A stretch of DNA of 64,000 bases from Clostridium sp. AWRP (GCF_004006395.2 NZ_CP029758.2:372001-436000); one strand, 5' to 3'. Positions 45,213 through 53,151 are shown, counted from the stretch's first letter. Made by a program: numbers and translations. Notes: generated from the letters alone by a model not told the origin.

Positions 45213-45906
45213 AATCTTTCATCTTAAAACCTATTCCCCAAACAGTATGTATGTATTCTGTGTCCGGGTCAATTTTAGCTATTTTGGAGCGAAGGTTGCT
45301 CATATGCACATTTATGGTGTTATCATCACTTATAAATTTGTCTTTCCATACATGTTCAAATAAATTAGCTTTTGTAAATACTTTTTTGGGGTAAGACATT
45401 AGAAGTTCTAGTATACAAAATTCCCTTATAGTTAATACTACTTCCTGAGAATTTATAAAAATTTTGTGATTTTCCCGGTCTAAGGTCATATTTTTATAGG
45501 TTAATATGTTTTGTTTTTCATTTGAGTTTGAAAATATCATATACCTTCTAAGTTGGGCACAAACTCTTGCCAGTACTTCTTCTACATCGAAAGGTTTTGA
45601 TATGAAATCATCTGCTCCTAGTTTTAAGACTTCAATTTTTGTTTCTTGAGCTGTTTTTGCAGATATTACAATGACAGGCATAGTTTTAATCTTTCGTATT
45701 TTTTCTATAAGCTTTTCTCCTGTAATGCCAGGTAGCATCAAATCAAGTAAGACTAGCTGAAAGTCATATTTTTCAATACACATTTCAGCTTCGGTACCTG
45801 AAAATGCCCTACGGACATTGTAATTGTTTTTTTCTAGTATTCTGCATAATAACTTATTTATATCTGTATCATCTTCTACTATTAAAATGTTTATATTTTT
45901 GTTCAT
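45211..45906 (-). CDS. OmpR-family response regulator of the ABC transporter cluster
   Basis: Response regulator, 231 aa. The receiver shows VEDDTD, phospho-acceptor Asp55 in LLDLMLPGITG and the conserved Lys in DFISKPFDVEE. The winged helix ends HTVWGIGFKM. It is first in the cluster, 86 bp before the ABC ATPase gene. With the kinase at the far end it forms a regulator-ATPase-permease-kinase order common for antibiotic-sensing modules. Confidence 0.92.
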   Translation of the reverse strand: MNKNINILIVEDDTDINKLLCRILEKNNYNVRRAFSGTEAEMCIEKYDFQLVLLDLMLPGITGEKLIEKIRKIKTMPVIVISAKTAQETKIEVLKLGADDFISKPFDVEEVLARVCAQLRRYMIFSNSNEKQNILTYKNMTLDRENHKIFINSQEVVLTIREFCILELLMSYPKKVFTKANLFEHVWKDKFISDDNTINVHMSNLRSKIAKIDPDTEYIHTVWGIGFKMKD

Positions 45907-45964
45907 AGGTATTCCTCCAGAGTTTTTGAGTTAAGACAATTATAACATTTTTAGATAGGATGTA

Positions 45965-45993
45965 TTGACATAATAAATGGTCACGTCTATAAT
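45965..45993 (+). promoter_or_regulatory. Consensus sigma-A promoter of the met transport operon
   Basis: TTGACA (45965-45970), exactly 17 bp, then TATAAT (45988-45993). It is a perfect match to the consensus, placed 30 bp before the SAM riboswitch. Confidence 0.85.
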
Positions 45994-46020
45994 TAAAATC
46001 ATAATTGAATATAAATCTTG

Positions 46021-46122
46021 AACTTATCAAGAGTGATTGAGGGAACGGGCCCTATGAAATCCAGCAACCAGTACAGTGTATAATGGTGCTAAATCCTGCA
46101 GCGAGAGCTGAAAGATGAGAGA
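46021..46122 (+). promoter_or_regulatory. SAM-I (S-box) riboswitch
   Basis: The aptamer shows CTTATCAAGAGTGATTGAGG, GAACGGGCCCTATGAAATCC and AGCAACC, then GGTGCTAAATCCTGCAGC and the closing GATGAGAG. These are the conserved S-box segments in order. Binding of S-adenosylmethionine should favour the terminator at 46139-46170 and shut off the downstream genes. Confidence 0.95.
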
Positions 46123-46138
46123 AATTTTGAGTTAACCA

Positions 46139-46170
46139 AGTCTGAGATTTTTCTCGGGCTTTTATTTTTT
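46139..46170 (+). terminator. S-box terminator
   Basis: AGTCTGAGA (46139-46147) pairs, with G-U pairs, with TCTCGGGCT (46152-46160), followed by a T-rich run. It lies 31 bp before metN. Confidence 0.85.
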
Positions 46171-46200
46171 CTTAAAATTGATATGGGAGGTTAAAGAAGA

Positions 46201-47157
46201 TTGATAGATATTAATAATGTAGGCAAAAGTTTTAACAATAAAAGTGTGCTGAAAAGTATAAATCTTCATATACAAGAAGGTGAAATATTTGGAATAGTTG
46301 GTCACAGTGGTGCTGGAAAATCTACGCTTTTAAGGTGCTTGAATGGTCTTGAAAGCTATGACACAGGAAGCATAAAGGTAATGGATAAAGAAGTAAAAGA
46401 CTTAAAAGGTAAAGAAATAAGGACTTTTAGAAAAAACCTGGGAATGATATTTCAAAATTTTAATTTGTTAAACAGAAAAAATGTATATGATAATATCTCA
46501 CTTCCGCTTGAAGTCTGGGGATTAGAAAAAAGTAAAATAAAAACAAGGGTAAAGGAATTGCTAAATTTAGTAGGCCTTAGTGATAAAGCAAAGAGCATGC
46601 CCTCTGAATTAAGCGGCGGACAAAAACAAAGAGTAGCTATTGCAAGAGCTTTGGCACTAAATCCAAGTATACTTCTTTGTGACGAAGCTACATCTGCCCT
46701 TGATCCAAATACTACAAAGTCAATACTTGAGCTTTTAAGAAAAATAAACAATGAATTTAAAATAACTATAGTAGTAGTAACTCATCAGATGGAGGTTATA
46801 AAAGAAATATGCAGTAAAATTGCCATTATTGATGAAGGTGAAATAAAAACTTCGGGAAATGTAGAAGAAATATTTTTAAAACCAGGGAAAAATCTAAAGA
46901 AGCTGCTTGGAAATGATAGTTTACTTCCGGATGAAGGTATAAACATAAGAATATTCTTTCCTAAGGAAATAAGCCAGGATAATTTGATAACCTCTATGGC
47001 TATAGATTTGAACATAAAATTTTCTATAGTATGGGGAAAACTTGAAAGATTTCGCAGTGATGTTTTAGGAAGTCTGGTTATAAATGTAAATGATAAAGAT
47101 AAGGAAAGTATATGCGATTATCTTTCTTCAAAAAATGTTAATTGGGAGGTAGAGTAA
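46201..47157 (+). CDS. metN: Methionine ABC transporter, ATP-binding subunit
   Basis: Cytoplasmic ATPase of the methionine importer, 318 aa. Walker A is GHSGAGKSTLLRC, the Q-loop region GMIFQNFNLL, the signature ELSGGQKQRVAIARAL, and Walker B LLCDEATSALDP. The C-terminal NIL domain (about 240-318) is the methionine-binding feedback domain of MetN. The start is TTG 46201, with GGGAGG ten bases upstream. It is under the S-box riboswitch, consistent with methionine supply. The gene overlaps the ribosome site of metI. Confidence 0.94.
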   Translation: MIDINNVGKSFNNKSVLKSINLHIQEGEIFGIVGHSGAGKSTLLRCLNGLESYDTGSIKVMDKEVKDLKGKEIRTFRKNLGMIFQNFNLLNRKNVYDNISLPLEVWGLEKSKIKTRVKELLNLVGLSDKAKSMPSELSGGQKQRVAIARALALNPSILLCDEATSALDPNTTKSILELLRKINNEFKITIVVVTHQMEVIKEICSKIAIIDEGEIKTSGNVEEIFLKPGKNLKKLLGNDSLLPDEGINIRIFFPKEISQDNLITSMAIDLNIKFSIVWGKLERFRSDVLGSLVINVNDKDKESICDYLSSKNVNWEVE

Positions 47158-47159
47158 AC

Positions 47160-47816
47160 ATGGGATTTAGTGAAACATTTCAAGAAATACTACTTCCTGC
47201 TATTGGACAAACATTTTATATGGTTATAGTTTCTACAATACTTGCAGTAATTATAGGATTTATACCTGCTATTTTGCTAGTTGTAACTGAACCTGGTGGA
47301 TTAAAGCCTAATAAAGTGGTATACAAGATACTGGATGCAATAGTAAATTTATTGAGATCATTTCCTTTTATAATACTTATGATAGCAATTTTTCCTTTTA
47401 CAAAACTTATTGTTGGAAAAACCATAGGTACAACAGCAGCAATAGTTCCTATTACAATAGCAGCAGCACCTTTTGCATCGAGAGTAATTGAATCTTCACT
47501 TAAAGAGATAGACCCGGGAATAATAGAAGCTGCAAAGTCTTTTGGCGCAAGTAATATGCAGATAATATTTAAAGTTATGATTAAAGAAGCACTTCCATCT
47601 ATAGTGCTTGGTATAACACTTACTGTAATAAGCGTAGTTGGATGTTCAGCTATGGCAGGTACAGTAGGTGGAGGTGGACTTGGAGATGTGGCAGTAAAGT
47701 ATGGATATTATAGATTTCAGACTGACATAATGGTATACACTGTAATAATACTCATAATTTTTGTCCAGGTACTTCAAACTATAGGAAATCTTATATATAA
47801 AAAGCTTAACAAATAA
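47160..47816 (+). CDS. metI: Methionine ABC transporter, permease subunit
   Basis: Membrane subunit with five helices, 218 aa, the usual MetI length. The start is ATG 47160 behind GGGAGG. The EAA loop reads IIEAAKSFGASNMQIIFKVMIKEA (positions about 120-143), and the family word NLLRSFPFIILMIAIFPFT is present. The substrate-binding lipoprotein MetQ normally follows metI; it is not in this window, so the complex must use a MetQ from another locus. The next gene is a lactate-racemase homologue. Confidence 0.93.
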   Translation: MGFSETFQEILLPAIGQTFYMVIVSTILAVIIGFIPAILLVVTEPGGLKPNKVVYKILDAIVNLLRSFPFIILMIAIFPFTKLIVGKTIGTTAAIVPITIAAAPFASRVIESSLKEIDPGIIEAAKSFGASNMQIIFKVMIKEALPSIVLGITLTVISVVGCSAMAGTVGGGGLGDVAVKYGYYRFQTDIMVYTVIILIIFVQVLQTIGNLIYKKLNK

Positions 47817-47882
47817 TTATTTGTTTGATAAAGTAATTATTGTAGAATCACTTTAAAAATATATTTATGGGAGGAAATTAGA

Positions 47883-49157
47883 ATGGCTAAAATAGAATTA
47901 CCATACCATAAAAAAATAATAGAAGCTGAAATAGATGACAACAACTTACTTGGTATACTTGAATCAAAAGCAAGCGAATATAAAGCAGAGATTGGCCAAT
48001 TGGAAATAGTAGAAAAAGCTCTTGACAATCCTGTAAATTCATCTAAACTTGAACAATTGGCTGAGAATAAGAAAAATATAGTTATAATAAGCAGCGATCA
48101 TACAAGACCTGTTCCTAGTAAAATTATTATGCCTGAACTTTTAAGAAGAATAAGGAGCACAAATTCTGATGCTAATATTACTATACTAGTTGCTACAGGC
48201 CTTCATAGGGCGACTACTAGGCAGGAACTTGTAGATAAATATGGAGAAGATATAGTAAAAAACGAAAAGATAGTAATACATGATGCACAGAATGAAGATA
48301 ATCTGGTAAAGATAGGTACATTACCATCTGGTGGAGAACTTATAGTAAATAAACTTGCAGTTGAAGCAGATCTTTTGATTGCAGAAGGATTTATAGAATC
48401 TCATTGTTTTGCTGGCTTTTCAGGAGGTAGAAAGAGTGTGCTGCCTGGAATAGCCTCTGCCAAGACCATCCTGGCAAATCACTGTGCAGAATTTGTAGCA
48501 CATCCTTCTGCAAGAGTTGGCAATTTAAAAGGTAATCCTGTTCATAAGGACATGCTATATGCAGCTAAAAAGGCAGGATTGGCTTTTATAATAAATGTAG
48601 CACTAGATGAAGATAAAAAGATAATAAATGCTTTTGCAGGTGATACGAATGATGCCCATGTAAAAGGCTGTGAATTTGTGTATAATTTATCAAAAGTGAG
48701 TAAATTAGTAGGTGATGTTTCCATTTCTACTAACGGAGGGTATCCGCTTGACCAAAATATATATCAATCCGTTAAGGGGATGGCAGCAGCTGAGGCCAAT
48801 TGTAGGGATGGCGGCGTAATAATAATGGTGTCTGCTTGCAGTCAAGGTCATGGTGGTGAAACCTTTTATAATAATTTAGCTAATTTGAATACCCCAGAAG
48901 AATTCTTAAAAAAAGTTTCAGAAGTTTCCAGAAATAAAACTGTGCCTGATCAGTGGGCATCTCAGATGCTTGCGAGTATACTTTCCAAACATACAGTAAT
49001 TGTTGTAACAGATATGTGTGATTCTAAAATAATAAAGAATATGCACATGCAGCAGGCAGATACTTTTGAAGAAGCTCTAGAAAGGGCATATGATATTGTG
49101 GGGAAAGATGCTAAAGTTGTGGTTATACCAGATGGACTTGGGGTAATTGTAGACTAA
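47883..49157 (+). CDS. larA: Nickel-pincer-dependent racemase, LarA family
   Basis: Cytoplasmic LarA-family enzyme, 424 aa, the length of the Lactobacillus plantarum lactate racemase. The key residues occur at the same numbers as in that enzyme: His108 (TGLHRAT), His174 and Lys184 (ESHCFAGFSGGRK) and His200. SSDHTRPVPSK at 70-80 is also typical. Family members use a nickel pincer cofactor made by LarB, LarC and LarE; none of these lies in this window. It starts 66 bp after metI with no clear terminator between, so it may be under the SAM riboswitch. The substrate may be lactate or another 2-hydroxy acid. Confidence 0.85.
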   Translation: MAKIELPYHKKIIEAEIDDNNLLGILESKASEYKAEIGQLEIVEKALDNPVNSSKLEQLAENKKNIVIISSDHTRPVPSKIIMPELLRRIRSTNSDANITILVATGLHRATTRQELVDKYGEDIVKNEKIVIHDAQNEDNLVKIGTLPSGGELIVNKLAVEADLLIAEGFIESHCFAGFSGGRKSVLPGIASAKTILANHCAEFVAHPSARVGNLKGNPVHKDMLYAAKKAGLAFIINVALDEDKKIINAFAGDTNDAHVKGCEFVYNLSKVSKLVGDVSISTNGGYPLDQNIYQSVKGMAAAEANCRDGGVIIMVSACSQGHGGETFYNNLANLNTPEEFLKKVSEVSRNKTVPDQWASQMLASILSKHTVIVVTDMCDSKIIKNMHMQQADTFEEALERAYDIVGKDAKVVVIPDGLGVIVD

Positions 49158-49167
49158 AATGTTTTTA

Positions 49168-49312
49168 AAAAGTTCAAAGTTCAAATATCAAAGTTGAAAT
49201 AATGATGATTTCTTTCGTACCTCAGAAAATCTATAATTTTAATATTTCCGACGTTAGGAGGAAAAGTATCATTACCTGTTATTTATTCTTTGTTATTTGT
49301 TCTTTAGTAATA
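49168..49312 (+). repeat. Family C structured element, diverged (C5)
   Basis: The left arm AAAGTTCAAATATCAAAGTT is partly complementary to the right arm ATTTATTCTTTGTTATTTGT and following bases. The core hairpins are conserved: GATGATTTCTTTCGTACCTC with AGAAAATC, and ATTTCCGACGTTAGGAGGAA. Its arms use a third word (TTCAAAGT-like), with about six mismatches between arms. Confidence 0.65.
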
Positions 49313-49317
49313 AATTA

Positions 49318-49366
49318 AAAAGGTTATTGTATAATGAGGAAAAATACATTATACAGTAGCCTTTTT
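49318..49366 (+). terminator. Hairpin terminator downstream of larA
   Basis: AAAAAGGTTATTGTATAATG pairs with CATTATACAGTAGCCTTTTT, with a few G-U or mismatched positions. The stem is about 20 bp and ends in TTTTT. It could work in both directions. Confidence 0.7.
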
Positions 49367-49399
49367 ACATAATTTTCCGCAAAAAAATGTAAAAAACTA

Positions 49400-49428
49400 T
49401 TGAACATGTTTTCTATTTGTTATATATT
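49400..49428 (+). promoter_or_regulatory. Promoter of the gntR-type gene
   Basis: TTGAAC (49400-49405), 17-bp spacer, TATATT (49423-49428). The -10 box lies inside the palindrome at 49409-49447, which suggests repression by a bound regulator. Confidence 0.6.
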
Positions 49429-49447
49429 ATATATAACAAATAGAAAA
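49409..49447. promoter_or_regulatory. 39-bp palindromic operator
   Basis: TTTTCTATTTGTTATATA (49409-49426) is the exact inverse of TATATAACAAATAGAAAA (49430-49447), around TTA. It covers the -10 region and runs up to the ribosome site of the GntR-family gene, so autoregulation by that protein is likely. Confidence 0.8.
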
Positions 49448-49458
49448 GGAGGGACGCC

Positions 49459-49845
49459 ATGTTAGTGCAAATAGATTTTGAATCAGAAATGCCTATATAT
49501 GAACAGCTTAGGAGGCAAATAATAGAAGGAATAGCCTCTGGTAATCTAAAACTAGGAGAGAGCCTTCCTTCTGTAAGACAACTGGCAGAAGATATTGGAA
49601 TAAATCTTCATACAGTAAACAAAGCATATAATGCGTTAAAGTCAGATGGCTACTTGAATGTAGATAGGAGAACAGGAGCTGTAGTAAGTGGAACATTCCC
49701 TGAAAGTACAGAGGAGTTTGACAAAAAACTTAAGGAGGAATTTATTTACTTGATATGTGAAGCTCATTTAAGGGGAAAAAAGATGGAAGATATTTTAAGT
49801 CTGTGTTCCGATATATTTAAGCAATATATTAAAAAAGATAAATAA
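49459..49845 (+). CDS. GntR-family regulator, YtrA/YhcF type
   Basis: Small DNA-binding protein, 128 aa. The winged helix is MPIYEQLRRQIIEGIASGNLKLGESLPSVRQLAEDIGINLHTVNKAYNAL in outline, with the GntR signature at residues 30-60. The short C-terminal helix without effector pocket marks the YtrA subfamily. AAAGGAGGGA precedes the ATG. It is followed 22 bp later by a membrane protein gene, the usual partner for such repressors. It probably binds the long palindrome in its own promoter. Confidence 0.92.
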   Translation: MLVQIDFESEMPIYEQLRRQIIEGIASGNLKLGESLPSVRQLAEDIGINLHTVNKAYNALKSDGYLNVDRRTGAVVSGTFPESTEEFDKKLKEEFIYLICEAHLRGKKMEDILSLCSDIFKQYIKKDK

Positions 49846-49867
49846 CTACTAAGGTGGGTGAAATTAA

Positions 49868-51001
49868 ATGAAAGATAATTTGTTTATGTGTATATATTTA
49901 TTTTTTATTTTTGTGATAATACTCGTAATCAATATGTTGACTCCTAAATTTACAAGAAAAGAAATTGTATTTGGAGTAAGAATCCCTGAAGATAAGATTG
50001 ATTCAGATGAAATTAAGCATATAAAAGCACAATTTGTAAAGAATAATTTAATTATAGGAATTCCTTTTATTATTTTATTTAGTGTTTTAAATTATAGTGT
50101 TTTAAATGTAGGTATGATTTTGTTTACTACTTTTGCCTTTGTATTCATAATTTTTCTAATATATCTTATATCAAACAGAGCTATGAAAAATCTTAAGTCA
50201 CAAAAGTTGTGGTTTCAAGGCAAAAAACAGGTTGTAACTGTAGACACTAGCTTTTCTAGAAGCAAAAGTAATATGCTTGTATCAGCTTGGTTTTTCTTGA
50301 TACCTGCAGCTATCATTATAGTAAATATAATTTTAGGATATATGAATTATGGCTCTCTACCTTATAAAGTTCCTACACACTGGGATTTTTCCGGTAATGT
50401 AACAGGATATCAATTTAAATCCAGGTTTCTAATTTGGGAGATGCCAATTACTCAGATTTTTACTACTTTTATATTTTTTATAGTCTACAAGGGAATTGGA
50501 TGGTCAAAACAGCAGATTAGTTCTATAGACCCAGAAGCATCTGTAAAGAAAAATAGTATATTTAGAAGAAGCTGGTCCATATATATGGTTACCTTTGCTG
50601 TAGTAACTAATCTTTTACTAACTGTTGCTACTGTTCAGATATTTAGAGTATTTAATGTAAGTAATACCTTTTCAATCATCATAATAGTGGGTTTTCTACT
50701 AGTTACAATTTTAAGTAGTATAGTTCTAGCTTTTAAAATTGGTCAGGGTGGAAGCAATATAAAATTTAAGAATGATGATGAAAAAATCAAATCTAATTTT
50801 GGAGATAAAGATGATGATAAGTGCTGGGTACTAGGAAATAGTATATATTATAACAAGAATGATCCATCCTTATTTGTGGAAAAAAGATTTGGCATAGGCT
50901 GGACTATAAATGCAGGCAGGCCACTTGGAATGGCTATATATATAGGCATTATTGTGATTATAATTGTAACTATAGTAATTTCTGTTTTTAGTGGAAAGTA
51001 A
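49868..51001 (+). CDS. DUF1648/DUF5808 membrane protein
   Basis: Membrane protein of 377 aa with about seven hydrophobic segments. The DUF1648 motif is YKVPTHWDFSGNVTGYQ (about residues 170-187), as in SdpI-type immunity proteins. The C-terminal soluble part and last helix fit DUF5808 (KCWVLGNSIYYNKNDPSLFV, RFGIGWTINAGRPLG). It is co-transcribed with a GntR repressor. In Bacillus, related proteins act as toxin immunity or envelope-stress factors; the role here is not known. Confidence 0.82.
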   Translation: MKDNLFMCIYLFFIFVIILVINMLTPKFTRKEIVFGVRIPEDKIDSDEIKHIKAQFVKNNLIIGIPFIILFSVLNYSVLNVGMILFTTFAFVFIIFLIYLISNRAMKNLKSQKLWFQGKKQVVTVDTSFSRSKSNMLVSAWFFLIPAAIIIVNIILGYMNYGSLPYKVPTHWDFSGNVTGYQFKSRFLIWEMPITQIFTTFIFFIVYKGIGWSKQQISSIDPEASVKKNSIFRRSWSIYMVTFAVVTNLLLTVATVQIFRVFNVSNTFSIIIIVGFLLVTILSSIVLAFKIGQGGSNIKFKNDDEKIKSNFGDKDDDKCWVLGNSIYYNKNDPSLFVEKRFGIGWTINAGRPLGMAIYIGIIVIIIVTIVISVFSGK

Positions 51002-51010
51002 CATGAAGTA

Positions 51011-51176
51011 ATTAATTCACAATGCACGATGCACAATTCACAATTAAGGATGATTTTCTGTTGTCACAGAAAATCTAAAAATTTAATGTTCATACCACTT
51101 AGTTTTTAGACTTTTCATAGCATTAGCGGAGAAAAATCTACCGAAATTGTGCATTGTGAACTGTGAACTGTGAATT
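51011..51176 (+). repeat. Family C structured element (C3)
   Basis: The arms use the TTCACAAT word, as in C1 and C2, but the element is in the opposite orientation. The core words are GGATGATTTTCTGTTGTCAC with AGAAAATC, and AGCGGAGAAAAATCTACCG. The middle loop differs from C1 and C2 while the hairpins are kept. Confidence 0.82.
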
Positions 51177-51236
51177 AGTTAAAGTTTCACATTTACAAGT
51201 TGATGTGTTAAAATATTTTATATAATGATAAAATAT

Positions 51237-51327
51237 AGTTAAAAATTGAAAGTTGAGGGCTATGGATGATTTTTCTCTGTTAACATTTTGGAAAATCGAC
51301 ATTTATTTTTAACTCTTAACTTTATGT
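51237..51327 (+). repeat. Family C element, short copy (C6)
   Basis: The arm AGTTAAAAATTGAAAGTTGA is largely complementary to TTTTTAACTCTTAACTTTAT. Only the first core hairpin (GGATGATTTTTCTCTGTTAA.. GGAAAATC) is present, so the second hairpin has been lost. Confidence 0.6.
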
Positions 51328-51346
51328 TTATAGAGATCTTAATTAA

Positions 51347-51461
51347 AGTTTAAACTTATACATAAAATGTAATGACAAAATTGAGAACATCTTTATACTT
51401 GTCAAAAGTTTTTATGGTGCTGAAATTTGTGATTACACGATTTGTATAAGGTAACTTTTAA
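51347..51461. repeat. Family B element with internal deletion (B3)
   Basis: AAACTTATACATAAAATGTA with ATGACAAAATTGAG pairs in inverse with AATTTGTGATTACACGATTT and ATAAGGTAAC. The central hairpin seen in B1 is missing, leaving 115 bp. Confidence 0.68.
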
Positions 51462-51474
51462 TCTAGAAAATCTA

Positions 51475-51510
51475 TAATTGTGAATTGTGCACTGTGAAAT
51501 GTGAATTGAA
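51475..51510. repeat. Family C arm remnant before the aminotransferase gene
   Basis: AATTGTGAATTGTGCACTGT followed by GAAATGTGAATT resembles one terminal arm only. It ends just before the aminotransferase ribosome site. Confidence 0.5.
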
Positions 51511-51527
51511 AAAAGGGGGCAATTTTT

Positions 51528-52712
51528 ATGATATCCAATAAAATGAAAGAACATGTATCTAAAAGTTCTATAATAAGAGCTATGTTTGAAGAAGGAAAGA
51601 GACTAGCTTCAATTTATGGGGAAGAAAATGTATTTGACTTTAGTTTGGGGAATCCAAATGTAGAACCACCTGAGGCTATAAAAAAGGCTGTAAATGAAAT
51701 CATGTCCGAGGAATCTCCAAATATGGTTCATGGGTACATGAGCAATTCAGGTTATGAAGATGTAAGGGCTAAAATCGCAGAACACATAAATAACAAATAC
51801 AATTTGAAGCTTACTGAAAATAATTTGGTAATGACCTGCGGTGCAGCAGGAGGACTTAATATAATTTTCAAAACTCTTTTGAATCCAGGAGATGAAGTTA
51901 TTACATTTTCACCCTTCTTTGGAGAGTATGAGAATTATGTAGATAATTTTGGTGGTAAACTTGTAATAGTACCTTCAAATACAGAAACTTTTGAGCCAGA
52001 TTTAAATGCATTGGAGCAATCCATAAATGCTAAAACAAAAGCAATAATCATAAATTCACCAAACAATCCTACAGGAATAATTTATTCGGAAAAGCTTATT
52101 AAAGATTTATCACAGCTTTTAGACAAGAAACAGGAACAACTTGGTACCAGTATATACTTAATTTCAGATGAACCCTACAGGGAAATAGCTTATGATGGAG
52201 TAAAGGTTCCATACATATTGAATTATTATAGAAATTCTATGGTAGGCTATTCTTATAGCAAATCCCTTTCGCTTCCAGGTGAGAGAATAGGATATGTAGT
52301 TTGCAGTAGTGATATGGATGATTTTAAAGATGTAATGCCTGCCCTTAATGTGGCAAATAGAATTTTAGGTTTTGTAAATGCACCATCTTTATTTCAAAGG
52401 GTAATTGCAAAATGTCTGGATTCAAGCGTAGATATGAATATATATAAGAAGAACAGAGATTTACTATACAATCATCTTGTTAAAATAGGATTTTCCTGTG
52501 TTAAGCCTGAAGGTGCCTTTTATTTATTCCCTAAGTCATTAATTGCTGATGATGTTGAATTTGCAAAGGAAGCAAAAAAATTTAACCTGCTCATAGTTCC
52601 AGGCTCATCCTTTAAATGTCCTGGTCACTTTAGACTTTCCTATTGTATTTCTTATGATAAAATAGAGAAATCTTTAGACAGTTTTGATAAACTTGCAAAG
52701 AAATATCTTTAA
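51528..52712 (+). CDS. Class I/II pyridoxal-phosphate aminotransferase
   Basis: Fold-type I aminotransferase, 394 aa, cytoplasmic. The PLP Lys is K245 in YSYSKSLSLPGERIGY. Asp214 and Tyr217 (SDEPYREIAYDG) and Asn180 (NSPNNPTG) form the cofactor site. The C-terminal Arg for the substrate carboxylate is in FRLSYCIS. GGGGGC precedes the ATG. It resembles aspartate/aromatic-type aminotransferases of clostridia, but the substrate cannot be read from sequence. It is isolated between repeat clusters. Confidence 0.9.
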   Translation: MISNKMKEHVSKSSIIRAMFEEGKRLASIYGEENVFDFSLGNPNVEPPEAIKKAVNEIMSEESPNMVHGYMSNSGYEDVRAKIAEHINNKYNLKLTENNLVMTCGAAGGLNIIFKTLLNPGDEVITFSPFFGEYENYVDNFGGKLVIVPSNTETFEPDLNALEQSINAKTKAIIINSPNNPTGIIYSEKLIKDLSQLLDKKQEQLGTSIYLISDEPYREIAYDGVKVPYILNYYRNSMVGYSYSKSLSLPGERIGYVVCSSDMDDFKDVMPALNVANRILGFVNAPSLFQRVIAKCLDSSVDMNIYKKNRDLLYNHLVKIGFSCVKPEGAFYLFPKSLIADDVEFAKEAKKFNLLIVPGSSFKCPGHFRLSYCISYDKIEKSLDSFDKLAKKYL

Positions 52713-52727
52713 ATATAGCTCCTAAAT

Positions 52728-52842
52728 AAAAATAAACTTATGCTGCGGATATTTTTTAATAATTAAAAATTAAGAGTTAAGAATTAATAGTTATGGATGA
52801 TTTTCTTCCGTTAGTACTTCAGAAAATCTAAAATATAGCACC
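52728..52842. repeat. Family A left end joined to partial family C element
   Basis: AAAAATAAACTTATGCTGCG runs into AATTAAAAATTAAGAGTTAA and GGATGATTTTCTTCCGTTAG. The first about 85 bases after the junction are almost the same as at 38190-38270. The second half of both elements is lacking. Confidence 0.7.
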
Positions 52843-52901
52843 AATTAGAACTTGAATGTTTAATATTGGCTGCAGTATTTATTACTGTAGGCTTTCTAAC
52901 T

Positions 52902-53130
52902 AAAAAATCAACTTATACGTAAAGATATTTTTACAATAAACAAGAACATTTAAATATTTTGTATATAAGTCTTAGTGGAAAATTTATAAAAAAAACTAAG
53001 GACTTTTGAATTGTTTGAGGTACGAGTTTTCAAAAGTCCTTAAGTTTTTATAAATTTTCTGCTTAGACTTATCAAAATATTTAACGTACTTGTGATTGTA
53101 AAAAATATCCGAAGTATAAGTTGATTTTTT
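52902..53130. repeat. Family A palindromic element, full copy (A5)
   Basis: About 229 bp with ends AAAAAATCAACTTATACG and GAAGTATAAGTTGATTTTTT. The central hairpin pairs AAGGACTTTTGAA with TTTCAAAAGTCCTT around TGTTTGAGGTACGAG. A secondary symmetry (TAAATATTTTGTATATAAGT / CTTAGACTTATCAAAATATT) makes a nearly continuous long hairpin. It lies between two convergent genes. Confidence 0.82.
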
Positions 53131-53151
53131 TGCTTAAGATCCCTACAAGGT

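Larger units (their letters stand above)
49158..49458. other. Intergenic region, 301 bp
   Basis: Contains a diverged family C element (49168-49312), a long hairpin (about 49318-49366) that probably terminates the larA transcript, and the promoter-operator of the GntR gene. No gene is visible. Confidence 0.65.
51002..51527. other. Intergenic region, 526 bp, repeat cluster
   Basis: Built from four repeat pieces in a row: a family C copy (51011-51176), a short family C copy with different arms (51237-51327), a deleted family B copy (51347-51461) and a family C arm remnant (about 51475-51510). No gene is visible. Confidence 0.7.
52713..53151. other. Intergenic region, 439 bp, repeat cluster
   Basis: A family A left end fused to a partial family C element (52728-52842), some unassigned sequence, then a full family A element (52902-53130). 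It separates convergent genes and carries no gene. Confidence 0.7.

Noticed and set aside
47817..47882. A missing or degraded metQ between metI and larA.
   Set aside because: The gap is only 66 bp and shows no similarity to a lipoprotein gene.
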